From NCBI GenBank assembly GCA_027922465.2, contig BQMF02000285.1:496001-560000 (forward strand): DNA of 64,000 bases, given 5' to 3'. Under the pieces are notes generated by a model that did not search any database, had not been told where the DNA came from, and saw only the letters and a list, made by a program, of their open reading frames with translations. The DNA is from Turritopsis dohrnii. Lineage: Eukaryota > Cnidaria > Hydrozoa > Anthoathecata > Oceaniidae. Both the position numbers and the translations under genes were made by a program. Below are positions 13,084 through 25,400 of the stretch, piece after piece (position 1 is the first letter of the stretch; each line of letters starts with the position of its first letter).

Positions 13084-13457
13084 ATGGATTTTTTCGCCGC
13101 GCTAAAAGTTCGCGCTTCGCGCGCGCGAAACATTCGCCTTTCGGGATCCTCCGATGACTCCGATGACGAAAACGAGGCTGCTGTCAAAACAAGTTATAAA
13201 AATGGCAACCCAATTGCTGCTCACGTTTCTAAATCTGTTTTTTTTTTCGAAAATGTTTTCTCTATATAAATTATCTTTCTATTCTTTTGCGTTAGAGTCA
13301 TGATATTTTGAAGTGATACATATGAATTCGAATGCTGCTATTAAAACTGCTGTTTTTGTAATTCTAGAGTGTCTGTGGTTGCTTCTCTGGGAAGAAGCGA
13401 AAAGAAATCAATAACACGATTATGATGGCTCAGAAACAAGCAAATGTAGCTACCTAA
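13084..13457 (+). CDS. Small two-exon candidate gene, unknown function
   Basis: Exon 1 (13084-13224) starts with an ATG and encodes a basic stretch (VRASRARNIRLSG) followed by an acidic run (SSDDSDDENEAA). Exon 2 (13368-13457) follows a good acceptor (AATTCTAG) and encodes SVCGCFSGKKRKE.. to a TAA stop. The phases match, giving about 76 residues. The donor GTTTCT is weak, which is the main doubt. The CGCF motif next to lysines could be lipidated or metal-binding, but that is inference. The stop codon is only 23 bp before the DRC5 start codon. The family is not recognised. It could instead be a 5' exon pair of an alternative DRC5 transcript. Confidence 0.4.
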
Positions 13458-13480
13458 TGTAATTTAGTCGAAGCTTTTTA

Positions 13481-16400
13481 ATGATGGAGTCAACACCTAT
13501 TCGAAGAATAATAGCTGAAGATCCTGAATGGTATGACTTGTTCATTTCCTCCCTCCTCTGGTTTTTTGCCAAGTGAGCCTCCGTTGTTAAGTAGGCTCCG
13601 TTTATAGCCTCCGTTAATATTTTGTTCCATCCTACTATGCTAAATGATAGTATTTATAGATGACAATGTAAACTGCCAAAAACTTCTTTAAACGTTTCAA
13701 AACACTCGGAATCTTCAGGAACTACTCAAAAATCACAGCTGATCAGTTAGCGGAGGGTATCACGAAAAGATTCTTCAGAGGCTGAGCGTTTACAAGCGTT
13801 TACTGTGTACAAAGATGAAAAGGGTTTTAAGTGTGATACCAGCCTCCGTTAAGTGATCAGCGCATCAGAAGTGGTCTTAAAACTATCTGTAGTATTGTCT
13901 GTCTTCAGTACACTATGAAAGACTGACGCAGCTGGTGTCAACAAATCTGAAAAACTAAATGCCCAGTGACCATAAATCTGATTTCATATTATATCCTCTA
14001 AAAATGACTACTACGGCATATAATCATCGCTGTTTTCAGAAGAACCTCAGATTATGGTTTTGATAGATAAAAAACACTCCAACCAAATATGATCAAAATA
14101 TTTCAACACCAAAGCCTACTAGAGCGAAAATGAGATAGAAATGAGACAGAAATGAGATTTCGAAAATGAGATTTCGAAAATGAGACAGAAATGAGATAAG
14201 ATTTGAGATGAGCTATCTATCATTCACACTATACCTTAAATTAATCTCAAAGGCACCAAGACAAGCTATACAAGTGAAAAAGGAAATATGGACATCAGTA
14301 GTGTAGTACTATATATTTTTCGCCGCAAATGCAAAGAAAACATTTACTAAAACAAAAGGATCGGCAACAAAGATGAATTTAAGTTCATGAAATATTTCAG
14401 AGACAAGGAAAACAGAGAATTTCCTTATATATATCCCTTGTCTAGTCATTAAGTCGTAAACAAACACTTTCTGCCGGAAGTTCATCTTTTGAGATGGAAC
14501 TCCAACGTGTGGAAATGTAGAAAATGTTTGTCCGAACCTTTTAAAGATGTTACATCTTTGGAATCAAAATGATATCAAACATTACAAAGTAAAAAACAAA
14601 AGAATTTCCAATTTATAGTCCACAGGTTAATTCTGTTTCATAAACACAGGTATTGTTTTTGTTTTTTTTCATTTTCCATTATTGCTTTTCACTTGTTGTT
14701 TTGATCTTCTTTGTGAAGTTGCAAAAGAATCACATTTTGAATTTCAAAAATTCTTATATATACACATGCTAATTAACACATCACACTACATCGCAAAAAA
14801 TGAAGAAGGTCAAAGTTCTGAAAGCAGATATTATATATGAAATTAAGAGTAGCTGCAATTGTCAGGCTTCAATATTATATTCAATCACTGTCACGTGGTA
14901 TTTGTTTACTGTGTGATAAAGCAATCAGGGAGTATGATGAAAGTGTAGAATGTGATAGCTATCACACATGACACTATTTTAGACATAGAAGTCTGAAATA
15001 AAGAAAAAGCTGCCAAAAAAGTGAGATGGCCTTTACTGAGTGCAATATCAAATACAAAAAGTAAACAGCTCCTCTTCTCAAAGATGCATTTCTTGCTTCT
15101 TGTATGTTTTCTTGTGGGAGTCTTTCTCTGAACATAATTTTCAAGTTACAAAAATTGAGTGGCTTCACATTCTTCCCTCCTTATTATATTTACATCATAT
15201 TTAAGAATGATATAACAACAATAACATAATTTAACAACCTCATTCCCAGATCTTTTCTGGCTTTTTTTATATATGGACAATGTTGTCTGTGTTGGTCAAA
15301 ATTAGAGATTTGGACTTAATGACTTAATTGATCACGCAATGACTTCAAACGTTTTTATAATAACAGTTTTCACGATAGCAAATTGTTTGAAAAACACTTA
15401 GAGTAGGATGCTGAAAAGAAATTTATAAGTGTCGGGCATCTAAGATTTTAAAATTACTGACCGGCTGTCCGCTGTAGATTAGTTTATTTTTTGCCCAGCA
15501 TAATATGAAATCAGAACACTGCCGGGCATCTAGTTTCTCAGATTTGCTGACCGGCTGCCAGGCATGTATCAGCCTTTGTAAGTTGCGTCAGCATTCTGCA
15601 AATGCCAAAGTATGTGCGAAATTGTAAATATTTTTGCCAACGTAAATTATTTTGAACCAAAGTATGACTTTTACACGGAATGGGTATAAAGTCTGATTTA
15701 CACAAGAGTACAGCAACTTGTGTCTACTCTATAGACGGTTTAAAAATCGAATCAGGAAAAATTGACGCGAAAAAGAAAGGAAGAAACTTTGATACTATTT
15801 CTTTGATAGATTTTCAATGGAAATTTACTTAATAGTCTCAGACATCATTTTCAAACAGAATAAGTTTGATTTAGTGGACTATTGATTTATCTAAAAAAAA
15901 CCATTTACTCTCCCAGGTCGGCACAGTTTTGCTACTTTTCGTGAATTAGAAGGATCAGGGGCTAATACAGGTCAAATTTCATAGCGGTAACCGCTATTGG
16001 GCGCCAAGATCGAGGCGCCCAAATTCAAAAAAAAAGGGAAAAATTTTTTTTGAAAAGATCAAAAAAAACGTGAGAAGAGCAAAACGAAAGAAAGGGAAAA
16101 AAGTTCGAAGTTCCTTATCTCTCTTATTAAATTATTAAATACGGGAGAAGTGCGTTCATCTTATTTTAAAGCGGAAAGACAACCTCGTTACCGTCGCTTC
16201 TTCTCTCTTTTGCGCTAAATCAGACTTACGATTTAGCGTAAAGCAGAGCAGAAGTGCTGGGAGAGAAGAGCACTCTGTGAGGTTTCCGTACCTGGTTACC
16301 AAGGCTAGGTGATTACTTTACGAACTAAAACTTTCGAAATGATTATATAGTCCTGTAAAATATCCACAAAGTAAGGAAATCAAAAATGGCGGAAGGTAAA

Positions 16401-19400
16401 CACGCCGATTCGCGTGATTGAATTTCGAAGAACATTTGAAGATTCTACAGGAAAGACTGTTACGACACGAATAACAAGAAATGAGAAAGTTTTAAGGGAC
16501 TAAGAATATGTATAGTATGTTAAAATAGAACGCATTTTAGACCATTCTAGGCCCTCAAATCGAAAATTTTTCGGGGCTTCGCCCCTGGACCCCACAGAGG
16601 GGGCTTACAGCGCCCTCCCCCCCTGACCCCCAGCTGCATTTGTTTGCCTGACTCGCTTCACTCGACAGGCTCAATGTGCGGCTACCGCCGCCCAAATTAA
16701 AATCCTGTATTAGCCCCTGAGGATTTCAAATTGCTGACGTAAATTCTACTTTCACTGACGCATAATGGATTTTACATGTTTTGCGTACCTGAATCTGAAT
16801 TAGAAAGGCTGTGTATACACGGCGCATTATGAATGCTTAGTAGTGTTGACATGTATACCCAAGTTTGGGGGTGGTTTGATTTTGAATATATTTGGTAGTT
16901 ATTTTTATGATAAAATTGCATTGAAAAGAAAATGAATAAGCAACTAGTTCTTGTCTAACCGAAAACAGGATATATATAAAATATACCAGCACCAGCATAC
17001 TACACATTGTGCATTGCCAACAATTGACAAATGCAAAGAATGCTCTTACTCTCAGTCACTGATTGCAATACCTAAGACATACCATATTTTTACCTGTGAT
17101 ATAATCAGCCATGTAGTAAGAGAAGATAAAATAAAATTCCTTGGTGTGATATAATACAATCATCATCTACATCATCTCTATCATTTACGTTTCATTACAT
17201 TACATTTCAATAAATTAACATAGCAAATGTATTTTACAAAAAAATTTAAGTAAAGGTTATGAAAATTTTTGATGCAGAGGGACATGTCGAGAAACTAAAA
17301 CGGAAAAAAGTTTAAAGTTTAAAAAGTTATCCTAGTAATTGTTATATTTTCCAATTCCCGTATGTCTTCAAAGAAAATATATTTATGTCATCAGTGGATA
17401 GCATTGGATAGTGTATATATGATGCTAAATATAATGCCATGTTTAAAGAGTAACTGATGCTTACAGAGTTCTTCAACATTGTTAATTTAGGAGTTAATGA
17501 GATATTGTAAATCAAGGTTTTTGATGACGTCACAGACCAAAAAAAATCAGACCCAAATTTTCACTTACTTTGGCGCCCATGTTCGGTCCCAAAAATTTTC
17601 ACCCGAAGAGTTCACGAAAAATTGAATTTCGTGAATAAATTTTGATGATGTCACAGATCCGTCCCAGAAAAAAATTGTGCTCAAATTTTGAGTCGCCTCA
17701 TCACCTGTAACGCAACCCCAAACGTTACTAAGCTACTAAGTCATGCCACCACTGCTTGTTGTCCAAAATGTTTAATCATTTGGTTAATGTATTATTTTCA
17801 AAGCCCAGACAACAGTGCTCCTGGGTAACTAAAATTAACAATAATAATAATAAAACTTTATCCTTATTGGTTAGATATTTCCCTATGAATATTGGGATTG
17901 ATTGGGGATGCAGTGCTTTGGTTTCCCACTGACGTTTTATAAGAAAAGATAGAATTTCTCTCACAGTTCACATCTAGCATTTTTTGTGAGAGACAAACAA
18001 ACAAACAGACAGACAGAGAATCGGCTATTACTATGTAGATTGGTTCATTCAAAAAAAACTTTATGCAACTTTAAAAATGTAAAAGTAATCTCTTGGTTTT
18101 AGGAACCTTGCAACAGTCCCACAGTTGATAGAGCTCTGTTTAAAACACATTATAAATAATTTTGCTGGTAAGTATTGATTAATCAGTTATAAATGTTTTT
18201 TCTAATAACAATATTTATAGGAGATTCTTTCTATGAAATGAAAAAACTGGCAGTTGGGTGAATCGGTCAAATTTCTTAAAAACTGCAAAGCAAATAATGG
18301 TCAAACTGAGGCTTTTCTGATGCTCCCATCCCCCTTGAACTTTGTATTTTGATATTCTACACAATTTTGATTCTAGATTGGTAACTTAATTTTTTCGTGA
18401 CAATTAAGTGTGTCCTCAAAATGCAATGTAAGAATTGCATCAAAATGTAAACCAAGAACTTAATATTGGAAACAGGGCCTTAGTATAAATGGCGGTATCT
18501 TACACTTCTCCACTAAGGTTTTCTACAGAAAAAATCTGAAGAAAATCAGAGACATTGTGGTGCATGCAAGCTGTGTAAAATATCTGTTGATTTGACATGG
18601 AATGACCCAAATGTGTTTCAAGACATGCAGTTGACATTCATTTTCTAGAACAGCCCTTACTCAATGAACTCTTGCCTAAACAGAAATCAAAAGTTTTGAA
18701 CAATCTTGGTGTAGACATTCCATTAGAGTAAGTGATTTGTTTTCTTTGAAACAAAATAGACCTGTTGTTTTGTTATGTGAGGCACTTCACACAGTCTTAG
18801 TTAAATAACGTAAAAATGAAGTAAAAGTTTGTTTGTCTAGTTAGAAATGAAACTCTATTGTTTGAATATTGCTTTAGAATTACAGCTAACTTGATATTGG
18901 ATGAAGATTATTGGCAACGTTGCTGCAAATCAAGGTGGAATGTCTGTGATGTGTCACAGTATGCTAATTCTTGGAAAACGATGTATTTTGAAAAGAATTT
19001 GGAAGGTGCAGTATGTTTTTTTTTTCATGATGAACTAATGTGTCAGTGGTTTGCATGAGGTTTGTATTAATTCATTTTTTAGAAATTCTTGAGAAGTTTG
19101 TCCCAGGAAATACGGATCTAGCTAAGGTAATATTTCTCACAACTATGTCATGTTTTTTATCTTTCGTTTTGTTCAAATCACGATATGTGAGGAGTTTGAA
19201 ATACAAAGTGTTCCTCAAAACTGCAGATGAAAAAGATAATTCTTTTCTAAACTGAATTTCTCAATATTTTGTAAGCAAAGCGAAAAGGACAAGTTTTAGT
19301 TTTTTTTGGAAAAAGTGTCTGAGGTCTCTAAGGCTCACAAAAGGTCTTTGTTTAAACAAGTTTCATGTGTGTGGATTGTAAAAAAGCCTTTCAAGCTCAG

Positions 19401-22400
19401 GATAGGTACAGCAGCTCAACTTCCTCCTCAGTTGGAATATCAAGAGTGTTTGTCTGTTGCATCACTTATGTTTGATGTTTCTCTAGCTAATTACATAAAT
19501 AAGTATTCAAATGTATGCTGCCATCTAGCTACCATACTTTTTCTTAACTTTTCGTTTGTGATCAGTTTTTAACTTTTACTCTACTGCCAATGTTCCGGTA
19601 TTATTGCAATAGCCATAGTAACTAGAAATTCAAATTTGGAACACAAACTTCTAGTTACAAGTGCTGATTTAGGTAAGTTTAGTAGATCATGATCTTTTAC
19701 TTTTTAATGTTTACGATGTAAGGAATTCTATTCATAATGTTTCGGAAGATTGATATAAAAATATTTATATAAAACATACGGTTTATGTACGCACATATAA
19801 TAACTGATATATATAGCCAATATATATAGAGTAAATAATATTTTGTGTCTCAAAATAGATATCTTGTACCATATGCAATTAGATTCATTGATGGTATAAA
19901 AAGTAAACAAAGATTCCATGTATAACTGAATAAAATATTTTGTGAGACAGAGCAGTTATTAGCAGCAACACATGAAGAATGGACCGTGTAGCATCATAAT
20001 GGCCTTTCATTACTATATCTATTTCAATACTCATAGAAATGTCCTCCTCCACTGTGATTGATGTACAAAACTTTTATATTTTATGATGAAATTAACTTTC
20101 TAAAAGCATGTTCTGAATTCATTTTCATACCTTCACTAATTTTTAAACATATATAATAAACTTTCAACCAGTAACAATGATATTACCAATATTTCATGTG
20201 GGTATTATTATTTTTATCTGTATATGGCTACCATTGTACATAGAGCTCACAAAAAAGTGTGTGGGTACCAAGAGAGCAGTCAATTTTAGAAGTAGCTGTT
20301 GTACAAGAAATCTTTAAAAAAAGAAAAAGAAATTCTTGCTGCATGTTGGTAATATTCTTGCGTTGAAATAAATATGCATATCTCTGATTTAGTAGTTTGT
20401 TTTATTATGGTTTGGTACGAGATGTACCATGTTTTTAATTTACACAGAGTTGGAATACGTTTTGTTTTATGTCCGGAATTAGGAAGGCTGTCCGGAATTA
20501 GGAACATTGACGGTGCATGACTAAAAATGTGTAATGTCATATCCTAAATATTACATATTTCATACCAAACAAATAAAGAATTTTGCCATTCAGATGTATA
20601 TAAATATATACAAAGTTATTTTTAAATGTACACGTTTTTTGGGGGTTTTTTTATAAGAACCAGTAAAATCTGACCTGAGGCTGGCTGTTCTTATTTTTGG
20701 AGCCTTTTTCAGCCTGAATTGTTCTTATTTTGTTCTTAGCTTTAAGAACACAGTTTCAAATTTCAGCCTCGTTTTGTTCTTATTTATGGAACTCCCAGTA
20801 AAATAGAAATAAATCTTTTTTAAAGGCAACTGGTAAAAACCATGGTTGCTGTTCGGTAATGATACATTTGCACATTTATTGAAAGCGAGAAACAGTTAAA
20901 AACAATAAACTTCTAAACCGTTTACCAGTGAGAGAATTCACATCATGAATTGTTCTTATTTTGCAAGAAGATTCAGGCTCAGGCTGCTCTTAATTTTGGA
21001 GCCATGATTTGAGCCTCAGGTTGTTCTTATTTTGTTCTTATTTTTTGGCCAAATCTGAGGCTCGTGTTCTTATAAAATTGTTCTTATAAAAAGAGTGTGT
21101 TTGTAACAATCTAGACCTATATCTTGGAAATGCATGGTTGTGAAAATCCACTTGTAATTCTTAAATTTGTAATTCTTAGATCTTCCTTTATCATCTCTGG
21201 AGGGGAACACATTTTTTTCTCAAATTTTAATGATTAGTACAATAAATTCTTCACCGACGTATAAGACGCTTTATATTTGAACTAGTCTTCAGTTTTATCA
21301 ACTTTAAGTGATTTCATAATTAGGTATGATAAATCATTGAAGTTGTTTTCAACTTAGGCTTTGCTTATTTTTGCAATATCTATCTCAATTAACTTGCGGT
21401 TTGAAGAACAAATTTTTCATTTGGCACTGACTTTTGATCTGTGATACACGCTTTTTTTTCCCTGGAGGTGTCCCTAACATGATGTCATCATTCCAAATTG
21501 ATCAACAATTTTTTGTTTGTCTGTGGGTTAATAAAGGAAATTTGACAACTTTATTCTTCCAAACAAAATTAACATAATTTTGATCAAAATCATTTTTTGG
21601 CTGCTTTATTTTCGTGTGCATGTGCAGAATGGATTGAATGGTTTTTAAGTATTATTTTGAAAACTGTTACGCGATTTGTTCAAATGCATAGCGTTTCTTG
21701 TTATCTTTGTTCAAATAAACTAAATCTCCTAAGCAATATGACCATCGAAAGAAAGCTAACAAATGTAATAAATCCTTTTGAGAAGGGAAATGACACTTTT
21801 GATTACTTAGAAGACTTTCATTAGTGAGATGTGTTTACTTTTATTTGTTTACTCGAAGTAGTTTTTGTTCAGCTTGTAGATGTATTGAAGCTTTCACAAA
21901 ATTACGTCAAATGTCTGAACATCAAGCAGCTTCTACCACCCATCAAACAAACTCATCTGCTTGTAGATGATGACCTATCGGACACGTAAGTTGCTATAAC
22001 TATAACTCTCCGTATGGACCGATTAGTAGTAGTGATGCACTTGGCTAAATACTTCATGATTACTGACAGTATAAACTTTTGTTGGTTTAGAGAAAGTGAA
22101 TCTGGTGATGGGCCAGTTTATGATCATTTTGATTTCAATATTGCAGTTGAGCTCTTACCTATGCTGGAAGAATTGCACTTGACATACGGGTAAGGATATA
22201 ATCATGGAAGTCATCATCAGCGTTAGGTGGTTTTTAGAAGTTTTATTTAAGAAATCTAACATGCAAAACTAATCAAATTATGGCAATAACGACAATAGTA
22301 ATGCATGATTTAATTAATTAATTTCAAATGCTATGTTTAACGTCAGAAATTGCTTGATAAAGTTTTCGCTGCCGAATCGAAACCTCCCCAAAATTCATGT

Positions 22401-25400
22401 GTGGTCCGAACATGCAAAAAAGTTAAAAAATGCTTTAAATCACGTTAGTCAAATTATTTGAAAAAGCCAATTTCACACCCTTAATTTTAAAAAGGCCTAA
22501 GTCCAAACAAGCTTAATTTTAAAGGGGCCTTAGTCCATTTTTCTCAAAAAGCAAAAAACGTTTTCATTGTGTTTCTTGCCCAAGTCACACTTTTAAGTAT
22601 TGAAGTTAGGTTTTGCTGTTAGCTTTGGTTAATACAATTTTTTTCAACTTGGTTTGGTATAACTAGTAAGTGAATACTAAAAGTTATTATCAAGAAAACA
22701 GTGAAACCGGACTTAGGCCTTTTTAAAATTAACAGTTTTTTTTATTTTTGGACTTAGCTCCATTTAATTGATTATAGTCAATGGGCCTAAGTCCAGACAA
22801 AATTCATGTTTTTGTTCTGAAAGGCCAAAGTCCTTATGCAAACAAGGTTTATAACCTTTTTTTTTATTGAGTATCACTCCTTGCAAGGGTGTAAACAGCC
22901 ACTACTAGGCAAGGAGTTACGAGATATGAAAAAAAAAAGAATAGAAGAAAAAAATAGATATAGCAGCATTAAGACATAAAGTGAAAAGATCGTGACCATC
23001 AGGAAAACAAAAAGATGGTAGAGCATTCCAAGCAACCGAGGTGTGAGGAATGAAACTATCCTGATAAATTTGCAGTTGCTTTTAGAGTAAGCGACAGTGT
23101 AAGGATGAGACTTGAAAGAAACGTTTTCAAGGGAGGTATGAGTTCAGAAAGCTCCAATTAGCAGTGACGGTGAAATACTTATAGAAAAGAGAGGGAGAGA
23201 AGCTACAAGGTGACGATGAGACAGAGAAATTGAACTGAGCAGAGAGCTTAGGTCCAACAAGATTAACAACATGCAAACAAGGAAAGAGACAGGAGTACCA
23301 GTCCAGATATGACAACAGTACTCCATGGAAGGCTGAATAACAGAATAACAAACATTAAGAATGGCCTCATTAGTAAGAAGGTATCCACGAGCATGAAACA
23401 AGGAGTCAACCTCCATAGAAGCTGACTTGGCAATAGAAGTGATGATGTAGTTCAGTCCAAGAGAGATCCTTAGAAAAAGAAAGAGCAAGCAAACAAAATG
23501 AGGAGATTCAGGGAGATCACTTCCATCCATTCTAACAAACAAGTCATTGATGATGTTGTTACAATTAATAGAAAGAAGTTTCCTCTTAGAGGCATTTAAA
23601 GAAACATGTCAGTCAGAGCACCATTCCAAAACGGCAGAGAGACCATGCTCCAGAGAACCATCTAGTTCAGTCTGATCAAAGAGATCTGGTTTACCATTAG
23701 AGCTGTCATAGATGGAAGTGTCATCAGCAAAAATAACAACATTACAGAGCAGACATGAAAGATCAGGGAGGTCGTTGATGAAATTTGGAAAACAACAGGA
23801 CCAAGGATAGAGACTTGAGGAACACCAGCATTAATCGAAAAGGTAGAAGAAACTTGGCAATCAAAACAACCTTCATGGTCGGCGACCATGCAGAAAAAGT
23901 GTCCAACCTTTCCGCAAACACCATTGGCTGACAACTTATACAGGAGGCCTGCATGCCTCGAAAGACTTCGAAATGTCAAGAGCAACAGCTCTAGTCACTC
24001 CATTTTTGTCTAGTGCACTACAGATTCTTTCAGTAAAGACAGTGAGGACATAAGCCGTGGAACATGCATTACAAAAGCCATACTGATGATCCGAGAAAAG
24101 ACCATGAGATTTGATATCATACATTAGGGTGAAATCAATGATAGATTCAAAGACCTTTAACAACTGAAAGGAAACTAATTCTTAAACACAGGAACAACTG
24201 AAGCACATTTCCAACAAGAGGGAAAAGAAGAGTTAAAGCAGGCAAATATTAAAAAGCTTCGAAAGTATATAAGACTCTTGAGAACAATGCTTCAGAACAG
24301 TAACTGGGAAGTGGTCAGGACTGGTGGCTGAAGAAGAGTGGAGTTGTTAGCCACCTTCTCAGGTGTAATAGAGATGTCCTAGAAAGCACTATCACAGCGA
24401 TAAGGAAACTCAGGAATATGTTGACCAGAATTAGGTAAGAAGCAGTTGTGAGCAAAAGTGTGAGTAAAGAACTCCAACTTCTCAAACGTGATTCAGGCCA
24501 TCAAAGAGAGAAGGAATAGCAGATTTCCCTTTCTTTGACATGCTGCTGAAGATCTTCCAAAAGTCTCAAGAACCAAGTATCTGAGTGGAGATCTTGGTTT
24601 TAATGGATTCCTGATAGCTGTTCTTAGCAGTCTGTAGAATATTTCTACAGCGATGACAAGTGACAAAAAAGAGCCTCTTGTTTTCAGCAGAGTTATCTTA
24701 CCAAAAGAGGTGGAAATAGTGGTTACGATTAGCAATGGCTGCTGCATAAGCAGGAGAGAACCAAGGTGAAGAATGTGGCATAACCTGATATTTATGATGA
24801 GGCACAAAAGCATCGATGCCAGCCTGGATCCACTCAGTGACAGCAGCAGCACTAGAGAAAAGACATTAAGCCAAGAAGCATCATGCAAGAAATCCTGCAA
24901 GAAATCCCAGTCAGCAAGCTAGAAGTTGTAGAAAGTTTGATGAGAAGGATGGTCATTAGTTTGACTAGCACTCTGTTGTAAGGAAATGGCTACAAAACAT
25001 GATCGGAACTATCGAAAAAAGGCTGAGGAGAGACTTTACAACAAGGATCAATAGAGGAAATAAATATAGGTAGTACAATGTAGGAGAATGCTGGAAAACA
25101 CGAGCAGCAATGAGCAGAAGATTCTAGCTCAGGAGCGCGAGCAATAGGAAGTTCGTCTCTAACATAAACGCCAAGACCATACATGTGTGTATCTAAATGA
25201 ATAAGAGGGAGGTAACCATCCTTATGAAAGTCAGACGAGGATATAGAAGGATCAAGGTTAGTTTCACACAGACCAAGAAAGTCCGGTGAGTGAGAAGCAA
25301 AAGGAAAGTTAGTTGTAATTGTTGTAATGATGTCAAGCTAACTACATCAACAATAGATGATGACCAACTTCTCAGACCTGAGCCAGCCCAAATGAAATTT

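Noticed and set aside
19040..19572. Open frames after DRC5 exon 5 (YVRSLKYKVFL.., LPPQLEYQ..)
   Set aside because: They look faintly like the expected DRC5 continuation, but the true exon 6 (VLKLSQNYVKCLNIKQLLPP) at 21873-21985 fits phase and family; these are intronic chance frames.
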